Part shown: positions 53,172 to 62,311 of the stretch, piece after piece
How the letters are laid out: each line of letters opens with the position of its first letter
Position numbering within the stretch: position 1 is the first letter of the stretch
Assembly (NCBI GenBank): GCA_964524705.1
Contig: CAZGDB010000003.1
Coordinates: 36,776-100,775 of the forward strand
Direction of reading: 5' to 3'
DNA length: 64,000 nt
Origin: CAZGDB01 sp964524705
GTDB lineage: Bacteria; Pseudomonadota; Gammaproteobacteria; Berkiellales; Berkiellaceae
Notes under the pieces: model-generated
Told to the model about the DNA's origin: nothing
Seen by the model: only the letters and a program-made list of their open reading frames with translations
The model's database searches: none
Translations under genes and position numbers: made by a program

Positions 53172-55907
53172 ATGGAACAATCGACATCCTATCAGCCTGA
53201 CAACTTAGAAGCTGAAATTGCCCAATTTTGGAAAACCCTACCGCCTAAAAAGGTAGCGGCTACAGCCACCCCTTACACTATTATTTTACCTCCCCCGAAT
53301 GTGACGGGGAGTTTACATATGGGGCATGCGTTTCAAGACACATTGATGGATATTTTAATTCGTTTTCATCGTATGCAAGGAGATGCGGTATTTTGGCAAG
53401 TGGGAACGGACCATGCAGGTATTGCGACTCAGATGGTGGTGGAGCGTCAATTAGAACAAAAAGGCATTACCCGTCAATCTTTAGGCCGTGAAGCCTTTGT
53501 TGAAAAAGTGTGGGAATGGAAACAAGAATCCGGGGACAGTATTTTAAGTCAGATGCAACGGTTGGGGTTGTCTGCTGCATGGGATCATAGTTGTTTCACT
53601 TTAGATGAGCCCCGCTCTCAGGCAGTGACCGAATGTTTTTTACGACTCTATGAAGATGGATTAATTTATCGTGGTCAAAAGTTAGTGAACTGGGATCCTA
53701 CTTTACAGACTGCGCTTTCAGATTTAGAAGTTATTAGTGAAGAAACCAAAGGTTCGTTATGGCATATTCGCTATCCTTTAGAGGATGGCAGCGGGCATAT
53801 CGTAGTTGCCACGACCCGTCCTGAGACCCTGTTAGGGGATGTGGCAGTTGCAGTACATCCTGAGGACCCTCGCTATGAATCCTTAATTGGTAAAAAGCTC
53901 CGTGTGCCTTTATGCGATCGACTCATTCCTGTCATTGCCGATGATACTGTATTAGCAGATTTTGGAACCGGTGCCGTTAAAATCACTCCTGCTCACGACT
54001 TTAACGATTTTGAGATGGGGCAACGTCATGAGCTTCCCAGCATTAACATATTCACTCCTACTGCCCATTTAAATGACAACACGCCTGAAGCTTATCGGGG
54101 TTTAGAGCGTTTTGCGGCGCGTAAAAAAATAGTTGCTGATTTAGAATCTCTCGGATTAATGGAAAAAATCATTCCACATACGATTATGTTGCCACGTGGG
54201 GACAGAACCAATGCGGTTTTAGAACCTTATATGACTGCACAATGGTTTGTACGTGCAAAACCTTTAGCTGAAAAAGCTTTAGAAGTGGCCCGTAATGGTG
54301 AGCTTAATTTTGTGCCTAGCCATTGGAGTAAAACTTACTTCAATTGGTTAGAAAACATTCAAGACTGGTGTATTAGTCGACAGCTGTGGTGGGGTCATCA
54401 GATCCCAGCTTGGTATGACAGTGAAGGCAAATTTTATGTAGGGCGTGATGAAGCCAGTGTCAGAAAAGCACATAACCTCACAGGGCCTTTAACACAAGAA
54501 CAAGATGTATTGGATACTTGGTTTTCTTCCGCATTATGGCCTTTATCTCCTTTTGGATGGCCAGAAGATACCCAATCTCTCAAAGACCATTACCCCAGTG
54601 CCGTGTTAGTCACGGGTTTTGATATTATCTTTTTCTGGGTGGCGCGTATGGTCATGATGGGGATGTATTTCAAAAAACAATCACCGTTTAAAACTGTTTA
54701 TGTCCATGGCTTGATTCAAGACAGCCAAGGTCAAAAGATGTCTAAGAGCAAAGGGAACGTGATTGACCCTATTGATTTAATTGATGGTATTTCATTAGAA
54801 GCATTATTAGAAAAACGTACTGCAAGTCTGATGCAACCCAAGATGAAAGAAAAAATCTTAGCTGATACCAAACAAACCTTCCCTGAAGGGATTGCCAAAT
54901 ACGGTACCGACACCACCCGTTTTGCGTTTGCCTTATTAGCCACACAAGCTCGTCATTTACGATTTGAAATGAGCCGTTTAGAATCTTGTCGTAATTTTAT
55001 GAACAAGTTGTGGAATGCAACACGTTTTGTGATGCCTTATATCAAGGATGTGCAACGGTTAGCACCCGACATGAATACTGCCACACCCTTTGAAGGCTGG
55101 ATTGCAACAGAACTGAGTACCTTATCAAGCAACCTTAAAAACTGGTTAGCAGAATACCGTTTTGATTTAGCTGGGGAAGCGCTGTATCGCTTTTTCTGGG
55201 AAAATTACTGTGATTGGTATATTGAGGTCACCAAAACGCAACTACAGGATGAATCTTTAAGTGCAGAACAAAAAAACCGATTGGCCAGCACGCTAGGTTG
55301 GGCTTTAGAGCAGTTCTTAACACTGGCACATCCTTTTATGCCTTTTATCACCGAATATTTATGGCAGCAGTTACCAGGTAATGCAGGAAAAGCGTTAATG
55401 CACCAGGATTATCCAAAGTTAGCACTGCATCATGAAGCAGCTTGCCAATCGGTGGCCTGGTTTCAAGAAGGCGTCTGCGCGGTTCGTGCCATTACGACCC
55501 AACATCAGTTAGGGCGTGTAGAAGCGGTTTGGTTTGACGCAACCCACAGTGAGGATAAGGTACGTTTAGAACAGTTTAAACCTTTAATGAGTCGATTAGC
55601 AAAAATTCAAGAAATCCATCTGGGCCCCTATACTGAAAAGAATGTCCTCAAAGGGGTTTTTGGACAAGTGCAGATTTTTATTCCTCAAAGTCTGGAGGCC
55701 ATGAAAGCAGAAGCGCAACGTTTACAAAGAGAACAAGGGAAATTACAAATTGAGTTGGATAAAGTCCAACAAAAACTGAACAACCCAGCCTATGTAGAAA
55801 AAGCACCTGCTGCTGTAGTGGAAAAAGAACGCGCACGCGAAAAAGAACTGATGTTTGCGCTAACACAAATACAGACTGCTTTAAACGAAAAACAATCTGT
55901 GCACTAA
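53172..55907 (+). CDS. valS: Valyl-tRNA synthetase
   Basis: Charges tRNA-Val. A class I synthetase of 911 residues with the HIGH motif PPPNVTGSLHMGHAF (about 40-54), VATTRPETLLGDVAVAVHP in the editing domain, ISRQLWWGHQIPAWY, and the KMSKS loop GQKMSKSKGN (about 519-528). The C-terminal coiled coil (EAQRLQREQGKLQIELDKVQ) is present. AAGGGG precedes the ATG. In E. coli holC lies between pepA and valS; here only 61 bases separate them. Confidence 0.97.
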   Translation: MEQSTSYQPDNLEAEIAQFWKTLPPKKVAATATPYTIILPPPNVTGSLHMGHAFQDTLMDILIRFHRMQGDAVFWQVGTDHAGIATQMVVERQLEQKGITRQSLGREAFVEKVWEWKQESGDSILSQMQRLGLSAAWDHSCFTLDEPRSQAVTECFLRLYEDGLIYRGQKLVNWDPTLQTALSDLEVISEETKGSLWHIRYPLEDGSGHIVVATTRPETLLGDVAVAVHPEDPRYESLIGKKLRVPLCDRLIPVIADDTVLADFGTGAVKITPAHDFNDFEMGQRHELPSINIFTPTAHLNDNTPEAYRGLERFAARKKIVADLESLGLMEKIIPHTIMLPRGDRTNAVLEPYMTAQWFVRAKPLAEKALEVARNGELNFVPSHWSKTYFNWLENIQDWCISRQLWWGHQIPAWYDSEGKFYVGRDEASVRKAHNLTGPLTQEQDVLDTWFSSALWPLSPFGWPEDTQSLKDHYPSAVLVTGFDIIFFWVARMVMMGMYFKKQSPFKTVYVHGLIQDSQGQKMSKSKGNVIDPIDLIDGISLEALLEKRTASLMQPKMKEKILADTKQTFPEGIAKYGTDTTRFAFALLATQARHLRFEMSRLESCRNFMNKLWNATRFVMPYIKDVQRLAPDMNTATPFEGWIATELSTLSSNLKNWLAEYRFDLAGEALYRFFWENYCDWYIEVTKTQLQDESLSAEQKNRLASTLGWALEQFLTLAHPFMPFITEYLWQQLPGNAGKALMHQDYPKLALHHEAACQSVAWFQEGVCAVRAITTQHQLGRVEAVWFDATHSEDKVRLEQFKPLMSRLAKIQEIHLGPYTEKNVLKGVFGQVQIFIPQSLEAMKAEAQRLQREQGKLQIELDKVQQKLNNPAYVEKAPAAVVEKERAREKELMFALTQIQTALNEKQSVH

Positions 55908-55921
55908 ATACTGAATACACG

Positions 55922-55951
55922 CAAGGGAAACTAAAATATTAGTTTCCCTTG
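55922..55951 (+). terminator. Hairpin after valS
   Basis: A perfect 13-base stem (CAAGGGAAACTAA / TTAGTTTCCCTTG) with a 4-base loop begins 15 bases after the valS stop. There is no T run, so it may also act as an mRNA 3'-end stabiliser. Confidence 0.55.
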
Positions 55952-56042
55952 TGCCTACAACTATTGCAGACACACAACATATTTCTCCATAGCCGTCCTA
56001 TACTCCAAGAATGAATCTTTCATTATTAGGTTGGAGAAAAAC

Positions 56043-56396
56043 ATGCCCAGCAAGAAACCCGTAATGTTTGCACAAAACAAAACAGATACACTGCAAACAC
56101 AAGCAGCTGAATTTGCAAGTGTTTTTATCACGAATAATGAAAAGCACAGCAAGACTGCACATTTAGCACTGGAAACAATTGAATTAAACTTTGATAAAGT
56201 AGCCTCTCTTCCTGAAACCAGCAAAGTTGAGATACTTAAAAAATTTCAAGCTGTCTACGAGGTGCTCAAAAAAAATGGCTATAAAACAACCATTTCACGA
56301 GAATTGATTGAATTAGGACTCAAAGACCCGCATGCGGGGATTACCACGCCACTGCCACCAGCGGTCCATACAGCCGTTCGTGGGCCTTCACGCTAA
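56043..56396 (+). CDS. Small orphan helical protein (117 residues)
   Basis: Not recognised. It starts PSKKPVMFAQNKTD, then runs as helices (TLQTQAAEFASVFITNNEKH, VEILKKFQAVYEVLKKNGYK) and ends with a Pro/Thr-rich tail (ITTPLPPAVHTAVRGPSR). No signal peptide or membrane span. I chose the ATG at 56043, which follows TTGGAG; the upstream TTG codon lies in the ribosome site itself. It overlaps the 3' end of the convergent hda gene by 9 bases. Confidence 0.65.
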   Translation: MPSKKPVMFAQNKTDTLQTQAAEFASVFITNNEKHSKTAHLALETIELNFDKVASLPETSKVEILKKFQAVYEVLKKNGYKTTISRELIELGLKDPHAGITTPLPPAVHTAVRGPSR

Positions 56397-57140
56397 ATCT
56401 GTATCGCCCACAGAAGCTCCGAGTGTTTGTTTTAATACTTCTCTAACAAACGGAATGGTGATATTCCGTTTTGTTTCCCACGCTTTGGCGTCAATTTGTT
56501 GTAAAAGTTCCATTAAACTACGCATACAGCGGGGAGCATGACTCACTAAATAGGCAATGACTTCAGGAGCTATAATTAAGCCACAAGCTTTTGCACGGGT
56601 TTGTAGTATTTCTACAAAGGCTTCTTCTGGTAGAGGTTGCACACTAAAAGCGGGCCCCCATTGTAAACGAGACTTTAAGTCTGCCAGCGCAAAGGGTAAT
56701 CCTAATAAGGGTTGGTGGGTCGCCACTAACCATTGTTTTTGCTGTGCACGCATTTGGTTATAGCAGTGAAAGAGTCCCTCTTCCCACGTTGGATCTCCAA
56801 TCACTTGGTCCAGATCATCAATACACAACAAATCAATCGTTTCTAAGTCACTCAATATGTGTTTAACATCTAACTTTTTATCGGATAAAGGCAAATAAAG
56901 GACCCGTTTATGCTGCTTCTGTGCTTCCAAGCATGCCCCTTGTAGCAAATGACTTAATCCAGCACCCTGCTCTCCCCATACCACCATTAAAAACTCACTC
57001 ACCGGCATCGGTGCCTGTAGCCAAGGTAAAAGGGTATGCAGTAACAGTTCATTCCCAGTAGGGCAAAAATTATCTAATCCCAGCTCTGTACTGGGTAAAA
57101 ATGCGCCTAAAGAAAGCTGTGTAGGGTTTGGATTAGACAT
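56388..57140 (-). CDS. hda: DnaA regulatory inactivator Hda
   Basis: Links to the sliding clamp and stimulates ATP hydrolysis by DnaA, preventing re-initiation. The N-terminal clamp-binding motif is QLSLGAF (about 8-14). Its AAA+ domain has the degenerate Walker A typical of Hda, GEQGAGLSHLL, Walker B LLCIDDLDQV, and a sensor segment ADLKSRLQWGPAFSV with the Arg finger. At 250 residues it is within the usual range. It is alone, with 230 bases before the next divergent gene. Confidence 0.92.
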   Translation of the reverse strand: MSNPNPTQLSLGAFLPSTELGLDNFCPTGNELLLHTLLPWLQAPMPVSEFLMVVWGEQGAGLSHLLQGACLEAQKQHKRVLYLPLSDKKLDVKHILSDLETIDLLCIDDLDQVIGDPTWEEGLFHCYNQMRAQQKQWLVATHQPLLGLPFALADLKSRLQWGPAFSVQPLPEEAFVEILQTRAKACGLIIAPEVIAYLVSHAPRCMRSLMELLQQIDAKAWETKRNITIPFVREVLKQTLGASVGDTDLA

Positions 57141-57324
57141 AAAACCTATGGTCTGATGAACTGCAGGTATTCTATAGTCCAGCTAGTATTCTGTCTACTA
57201 TTGCCAAGCCTACTAACAAAGCGCTACCCCACCAGAAAAAGGTTATTTAAATAACAAATAAAATTAACTCGAACAAGATTTCCTTACATGTCAAAAATGA
57301 TAAGTACCACACCCGCAGAATTTA

Positions 57325-57333
57325 TGGTATAAA
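57325..57333 (+). promoter_or_regulatory. Extended -10 element of the 217-residue gene
   Basis: TGGTATAAA fits an extended -10 box and ends 37 bases before the ATG at 57371. The -35 position (TACCAC) is weak. Confidence 0.4.
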
Positions 57334-57370
57334 CCTTCCCCGCAGTACCCACACCTTTAAGGGATCCTTT

Positions 57371-58024
57371 ATGCCTCACAAGAACAAAAGATTTAATCCT
57401 GACCTACAATACCCACACATACCAGTGATCCCAAAAAATAACCCGCATGGGCTCTTTTTCTTAAGAACATTCCAAGGACCTAAAAAAAACTGGTTAGTAG
57501 CTGCTGGTGGCCCTAATTATGTAGAACAAGCTTCTGCAATTTTGGATCATCAAGAGTGGGAGGTGCTGAATCCTTTTCTATTAGGGAATGCCTATACACA
57601 ACAAGACGAAAAACTGTTGCGCGCTGTTAATGCATTAAAGGGTGCCTTACAAACCTTTGGCCCTACGCCAGCAAACTACGCAGTGACAACCCAACATAAG
57701 ACAAATAATGAAGTTTTTCATACCAACATACATGGAACTACTGGCACCACCTACGAAGTAGAATGGGCTATCATTGATAGAGAAAAACGCATTGTTGCTT
57801 TATTAGGTTTTGACAAACATGAAAATTATCCATTTCGTCAATCTGCGTTAACAGGAGAAGAAAAACAACGCATCCTGCAAGACCCTAGAAATATTGCCTT
57901 GCAATCACGTGAAAACAAGACCAAAGACGCATTGCGCAAAAAAGCAGCACAAGTATCAAACAGTCCGATGACTGAAAGAGAAAGCACTCTTTTAAAAGCA
58001 TCATCAAAGCCGCGCTCTGCCTAA
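57371..58024 (+). CDS. Orphan protein (217 residues)
   Basis: Not recognised. The first 150 residues are mixed alpha/beta (HGLFFLRTFQGPKKNWLVAA, TYEVEWAIIDREKRIVALLG), the tail from about 165 is helical, basic and polar, ending SKPRSA. No signal peptide or membrane span. AAGGGA precedes the ATG and an extended -10 box lies upstream. It has its own terminator, so it is a single-gene unit. It lies beside the J-like/ankyrin protein gene in an accessory patch and may be an effector. Confidence 0.7.
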   Translation: MPHKNKRFNPDLQYPHIPVIPKNNPHGLFFLRTFQGPKKNWLVAAGGPNYVEQASAILDHQEWEVLNPFLLGNAYTQQDEKLLRAVNALKGALQTFGPTPANYAVTTQHKTNNEVFHTNIHGTTGTTYEVEWAIIDREKRIVALLGFDKHENYPFRQSALTGEEKQRILQDPRNIALQSRENKTKDALRKKAAQVSNSPMTERESTLLKASSKPRSA

Positions 58025-58032
58025 ATTCGATA

Positions 58033-58063
58033 GTAGCATACCTTTGCGTATGCTACATTTTTT
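58033..58063 (+). terminator. Rho-independent terminator of the 217-residue gene
   Basis: Stem GTAGCATAC / GTATGCTAC (58033-58041, 58048-58056), 6-base loop, then a run of six T. It starts 9 bases after the stop. Confidence 0.75.
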
Positions 58064-58103
58064 CTTAGGGTCTCATACCTGCCATCCTAACAATAGTAGC
58101 GAA

Positions 58104-59795
58104 TCAACTGGATTGAGCTTTCTGTAAGTCGTGGAGACGGGACGCAGGTAATTCTTCCTGTATGCGTGGTGTGTTTGATGTTGTACTGCTAAATACAGCT
58201 GCACTATTGGAGGATGCAATAACTGGTGCGACTTTCGCGGCAACTGGCTTACCTACAATACTCTGTATTTTATCAATTTTTTGATTAAGAATTGATAAAA
58301 TACGCACGGCTGCAGCGGTCACCAAAAAGGCCAGTACGCATGCACTCCAAAAGGAGACCGCAAATAATGACATAAGACCTACGACCGGGCCTATCATGAA
58401 GCTATAACGAAAAGACCAACGTTGAGGTGTATGTGGCTTCAATAACTCAACAATGTCTGATTTACCTAACCGAACTGCGAAATCTAATGGTGTTTCATCA
58501 GCATTATTTTTAATATTAACATCCACACCATACCGCAAGAATAACTCAAGCATTTTAACAACATTCTTCTTGCTACGCACTACATAATGCAAAGGTGTCT
58601 GCCCCAATACATCCTGAATATTCACACTTGCTCCATGTTCTAGCAATACACGAACCTGGTTTAACTTTCCCATTAAACACGCATGATGCAACGTGGTCAT
58701 CCCGTTCAAAGTTTTTATATCAAGCGCTGCACCAGCATCTATTAATTCATTTACAATAAGATTTAATGAATTCATATCGTCACTCTCTACAGTCACAGCA
58801 CTATACAACATAGACCTACCCCGTCTATCTTGCGCATTCACATTGACTCCTGAGCGAAGACACGCTTGCACTGCTTTTAAATCACAGTTATAAATTGCTT
58901 CATAAAGTTCTTTTTCTTGACTTGAAAAAACAACATCGCTGTAATTAGGAGTAGAAATAACTGCATATGCAGGCTGCACCATAATCCGATAATTTTTAAT
59001 CGAAAAAAACACACAGTTTTCTACAAATACAAAAACACCTACACCTATCGAAACACCAATAGAAAAAAAACATAAACTTAAACCCATCGCAATTAGGGCT
59101 GGCAATAGCATTACTTTATAAAAAGACCATAGTTTAGGCGTGTGTCGCTCTAATAATTTAATCATTTCAGGATAATTGTAGTATTTTGCAATCTGTAATG
59201 CCCTGCCGCCACCATTCTCAAAATCTATTCCAACAGCATTAAGATTGCTTTGTGCAGCAATCAAGACTTCTGCGACTGCCAACTGATTATAACGCACAGC
59301 TATATGTAAAGCGGTTCTCCCGAACTGATCCGTATGTGACACAGATATCCCTTTCTTTAAAAGCATTTGTACCATAACTACATCACCGGTACGCACAGGC
59401 TCAAAAAGTAATGGCTTCTTAAAATTTCCTAGATCTTGATCTGGATCGTTCAACTTGGACACTCTATCCTCAACAGCGCGCAGGTCTCCTTTGCAAACAG
59501 CAGCATATATTTCAGCATGTAACTTCGGATCTACAGCCTGAGGTTCTCCACGGTAAATATTATGTAAAATTTTAAAAAATTCTGTTTTTTCCTCTTTGGT
59601 ATACAGCGGAGTTGGTTTATCTGGGTGGATAAATATAGCTATTTTTTTATAAGCACTGTCTTTTTCTTGCGCTGATAAAGATCCCATAATCTTATGAATA
59701 GAGGCTTTCACCATCTCAGGCGTCATTTTGGGGGCTGTAAGGAACCTATCTTTAAAACTTGTAATCGCACTATTCAAATTAACCTTCACCGGCAT
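58104..59795 (-). CDS. J-domain-like/ankyrin protein with duplicated ankyrin-membrane module (563 residues)
   Basis: Residues about 26-83 resemble a J domain: SAYKKIAIFIHPDKPTPLY has the HPD tripeptide (57-59) and EEKTEFFKILHNIYRG gives the following helix. Then two similar modules follow. Each has ankyrin repeats (about 90-215 and 293-453), a hinge ending LL-x-x-HTP-x-x-WSF, and a hydrophobic hairpin (about 226-270 and 465-500). The C-terminal 60 residues are Ser/Ala-rich. The upstream site AGGAG-TGCAGT precedes the ATG. The combination suggests a membrane-inserted protein that may recruit Hsp70; that function is inference. Confidence 0.82.
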   Translation of the reverse strand: MPVKVNLNSAITSFKDRFLTAPKMTPEMVKASIHKIMGSLSAQEKDSAYKKIAIFIHPDKPTPLYTKEEKTEFFKILHNIYRGEPQAVDPKLHAEIYAAVCKGDLRAVEDRVSKLNDPDQDLGNFKKPLLFEPVRTGDVVMVQMLLKKGISVSHTDQFGRTALHIAVRYNQLAVAEVLIAAQSNLNAVGIDFENGGGRALQIAKYYNYPEMIKLLERHTPKLWSFYKVMLLPALIAMGLSLCFFSIGVSIGVGVFVFVENCVFFSIKNYRIMVQPAYAVISTPNYSDVVFSSQEKELYEAIYNCDLKAVQACLRSGVNVNAQDRRGRSMLYSAVTVESDDMNSLNLIVNELIDAGAALDIKTLNGMTTLHHACLMGKLNQVRVLLEHGASVNIQDVLGQTPLHYVVRSKKNVVKMLELFLRYGVDVNIKNNADETPLDFAVRLGKSDIVELLKPHTPQRWSFRYSFMIGPVVGLMSLFAVSFWSACVLAFLVTAAAVRILSILNQKIDKIQSIVGKPVAAKVAPVIASSNSAAVFSSTTSNTPRIQEELPASRLHDLQKAQSS

Positions 59796-59949
59796 ACTGC
59801 ACTCCTACAAGCTGAAAGACATACCAACATATGTGCTTTGATGACTAACTCATATAGTATCATTGGTCACAATAAACAATCAACGCTATATTGCATGACA
59901 TGCTTTTTCTGCCCACACCCGGTATACTCTGCAGATAGCTCCCAACGAT

Positions 59950-60651
59950 ATGGGTGAACTTTTGAGATACGTGATTGCACTCTTATTTCTGTTCTGTTTA
60001 GTCCCTTTACAAGCCCAAATTGTGCCTTTTGAGGCTCAGTATCAAATTCGCTGGCATGGTTTAAATGCGGGTGAGTCGCGTCATCGTCTCACGCCTTATG
60101 AGGGACATTATCGTTTTATTGCACAAACCCAACCCCATATGATTTTCTTACCTTTTGAGTATTATGAGGTTTGTGATTTTCAATGGAAAAACGATACCAT
60201 TTCTCCACTACGTTTTAGTTTTGAGCATCATGAAGGCAATGTGCAGCGTTCTGGCGTTATGACCTTTGATGCAAAGAAAAAAACGATTACTCAAACTGGT
60301 AGAGATCCATGGCAGATCGCTTTTGTACCTGGCACCCAAGATAAGCTGAGTCATACCCTACTCTTACAAGCGACATTAAAACAACATCCTGAGAAAACTC
60401 ACTGGACTTATGACGTTGCAGATCATGGCACTATTCAAACCGTCACTATCTCTGTCTTAGGGACTGAAAAAGTAAAAACTGGTCTAGGTAAATTTGAGGC
60501 TATCAAAGTTGAACACCATAAAGGCAATAAGATGCAGATTTTATGGTTTGCCCCTGAACTGGACTATACGCTCGTAAAAGTACAGCAATACCGTAAAGGT
60601 AAGTTGTTTATTGCAGGGGAAATTAGCTACTACGAAAAATTAGCAGATTAA
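59950..60651 (+). CDS. DUF3108 family exported protein
   Basis: A 233-residue protein with a Sec signal peptide (LLRYVIALLFLFCLVPLQAQ; cleavage near AQA-Q) followed by the DUF3108 beta-rich domain: FEAQYQIRWHGLNAGESRHR, FEYYEVCDFQWKND, SFEHHEGNVQRSGVMTFDAK and KTGLGKFEAIKVEHHKG. Such proteins are periplasmic or outer-membrane associated; function is not known. A TATACT at 59923-59928 could be its -10 box. It is divergent from the J-like/ankyrin gene. Confidence 0.85.
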   Translation: MGELLRYVIALLFLFCLVPLQAQIVPFEAQYQIRWHGLNAGESRHRLTPYEGHYRFIAQTQPHMIFLPFEYYEVCDFQWKNDTISPLRFSFEHHEGNVQRSGVMTFDAKKKTITQTGRDPWQIAFVPGTQDKLSHTLLLQATLKQHPEKTHWTYDVADHGTIQTVTISVLGTEKVKTGLGKFEAIKVEHHKGNKMQILWFAPELDYTLVKVQQYRKGKLFIAGEISYYEKLAD

Positions 60652-60652
60652 T

Positions 60653-61045
60653 TTAATCATCATCCAGGTCTATAGGGTTTCCAAACTCATCAAAGGCTTG
60701 TCCATTTCCGCGCGGGGTTCCAGCTCTTGGATTATAAGCGCGATCATAATCAGGGGGTGCATAACGAGGGCCACTGCGCCCAGGTTTCTTGGGGCCTGCT
60801 TTAGCAGCAGCACGTGGCGTATCGATACCTAAGCTTAAATCTTCTTTACCTACCACTTCGCCAGAACTTTCAATATCAAATTCTTCTCTGAGATCTACTT
60901 CACCAGGGTTGAGCATTTTTTGAATTTTTTCAAAAGTCGCCCAATCTTTAGGGACTCCTGTAGCCAGAGGTGCGTAGGCTTTTTTATTTTTTTTCTCTAC
61001 TTTACCAGGCAAGTTTAAGATATTGGTTTTGGACTTATCAGTCAT
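60653..61045 (-). CDS. Uncharacterised acidic protein (130 residues)
   Basis: Not recognised. A basic N-terminus (KVEKKNKKAYAP), a central acidic stretch (NPGEVDLREEFDIESSG), a Gly/Pro/Lys/Arg-rich disordered part (AAAKAGPKKPGRSGPRYAPP) and an acidic end DLDDD. Probably intrinsically disordered. It lies 53 bases downstream of the 58-residue gene and nfuA on the same strand, which suggests an operon. Confidence 0.65.
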   Translation of the reverse strand: MTDKSKTNILNLPGKVEKKNKKAYAPLATGVPKDWATFEKIQKMLNPGEVDLREEFDIESSGEVVGKEDLSLGIDTPRAAAKAGPKKPGRSGPRYAPPDYDRAYNPRAGTPRGNGQAFDEFGNPIDLDDD

Positions 61046-61098
61046 TAAGACTCCAATCTAAAGACCCTACAGGTTGGACCCTCAAGGGATTACAAAGT

Positions 61099-61275
61099 TC
61101 AAAATTCTTCCCAATCCATAGGTAAACGTTCATCTACGGGATTATCACGTTTATATGCAATTTTTTGATGTTTTTCAATCTCTTTTTTTACAGACTCAGG
61201 TGGGTTTAGGCGTTTAGCAAATTCATCTTGTAAAAATACATCCAGTTCTGAGCGATAACCGTATTTATCTTTCAC
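61099..61275 (-). CDS. Small conserved-looking protein (58 residues)
   Basis: A complete frame with GTG start (61275) and TGA stop. The GGGAGG ribosome site is 5 bases upstream. The product starts KDKYGYRSELDVFLQDEF and continues with Pro-Pro then a helical charged stretch (VKKEIEKHQKIAYKRDNP) ending LPMDWEEF. It lies 28 bases downstream of nfuA and 53 bases before the 130-residue gene. Codon use and the ribosome site support a real gene; function unknown. Confidence 0.7.
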   Translation of the reverse strand: MKDKYGYRSELDVFLQDEFAKRLNPPESVKKEIEKHQKIAYKRDNPVDERLPMDWEEF

Positions 61276-61303
61276 ACACGCCTCCCTTGGCCGTTATAGT
61301 TCG

Positions 61304-61924
61304 TTAATCTGCAACGTAATAAGGGTTTTCACCGGTTGCATGATCTGTAGCATCTACTACTCCTGTGAGTTCTGGGAACTTCTCCATCAACGTACGCTGA
61401 ATCCCTTGCTTTAAAGTGACATCTGCCATACCACAACCATGACAGCCCCCTCCAAACTTTAAGATCACAAGCTTTTCAGGTGTGATCTGAACCAAGGAGA
61501 CACTACCACCATGATGGGCTAAATTTGGGTTTACATCTTGTTGTAGCACATATTCTATACGTTCTGCTAATGAGGCATCTTCTGGTGGCGCAATTCCTTT
61601 TAAATAAGGCGCGGTTATTATTAGCTCACCAGATAACTTGTTATTTTGATATTCAATACTGGCTTTTTCTAAGTAAGGCTTACTTAATAAGTCGACATAC
61701 AAAGTAAAAGCTGGATACACCAATGCTAAATCAGATTCTTTAGCCTGCCCTGCGAGCACAAAAGACATTCCTATTTCTGCTTTAGGATTTCCTGGACGAT
61801 CCACAAAAATACGTAATGCAGTCCCTTCTGGCTCTTGGCTCAATAATTGTTTAAAATGTGCACTTGCACCGTCTTTTATGACGATAGTGAAGGGTTCCAA
61901 ATTACGCGTATCATCCATAAGCAT
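61304..61924 (-). CDS. nfuA: Iron-sulfur carrier NfuA
   Basis: Delivers Fe-S clusters to target proteins. The N-terminal HesB/IscA-like domain (about 12-105; the usual Cys ligands are missing, as normal in NfuA) is followed by the NifU-like domain with CHGCGM (cluster ligands), in KFGGGCHGCGMADVTLKQGI. With 206 residues it is slightly longer than E. coli NfuA (191). Two ATGs open the gene; neither has a strong ribosome site. Confidence 0.94.
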   Translation of the reverse strand: MLMDDTRNLEPFTIVIKDGASAHFKQLLSQEPEGTALRIFVDRPGNPKAEIGMSFVLAGQAKESDLALVYPAFTLYVDLLSKPYLEKASIEYQNNKLSGELIITAPYLKGIAPPEDASLAERIEYVLQQDVNPNLAHHGGSVSLVQITPEKLVILKFGGGCHGCGMADVTLKQGIQRTLMEKFPELTGVVDATDHATGENPYYVAD

Positions 61925-62041
61925 GTTATACTACTAGTGTTAACTAAAGTGATGTCCTATTCTACTGGTTTTCTGGACACGCTTCTATAGGATGGTTAGG
62001 GAAAGAACCATATTGTTTGTTTTCTTACTCAGAGGAACAGG

Positions 62042-62254
62042 ATGGCCGATCGTAATATTCTTGATTTTAGAGCCCAAGCGCAACAAATGTTACAAATTGT
62101 TGAAACACGCCTGCAATCTGGGCAACGTGCGGCTGCCCTAGACTTTTTAGTCTTAAAATTCAAAGCACTGTATGAACAAGGAATTGCCAGTGGTCAGCTC
62201 TATGAGCGTGAAGGCATTTATCCTTATGAATCCCTGAATAACGATAAAAATTAA
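62042..62254 (+). CDS. Uncharacterised small helical protein (70 residues)
   Basis: Not recognised. It is one or two amphipathic helices (DFRAQAQQMLQIVETRLQSG, LDFLVLKFKALYEQGIASGQ) with a YEREGIYPYES end. No signal peptide. AGAGGAAC precedes the ATG and a hairpin terminator follows immediately. It is a self-contained unit between nfuA and mip. Confidence 0.65.
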   Translation: MADRNILDFRAQAQQMLQIVETRLQSGQRAAALDFLVLKFKALYEQGIASGQLYEREGIYPYESLNNDKN

Positions 62255-62256
62255 AA

Positions 62257-62284
62257 ACCCACGGTTGTTTTCACAACAGTGGGT
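62257..62284. terminator. Bidirectional terminator between the 70-residue gene and mip
   Basis: Stem ACCCAC-GTTGT with ACAAC-GTGGGT, broken by one mismatch, loop of four bases. On the minus strand it is followed by TTTTTAATTTTT, a good terminator for mip; on the plus strand the T run is short. Confidence 0.7.
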
Positions 62285-62311
62285 CTTTAATAGTTCTCAC
62301 AACCCTAAAAC

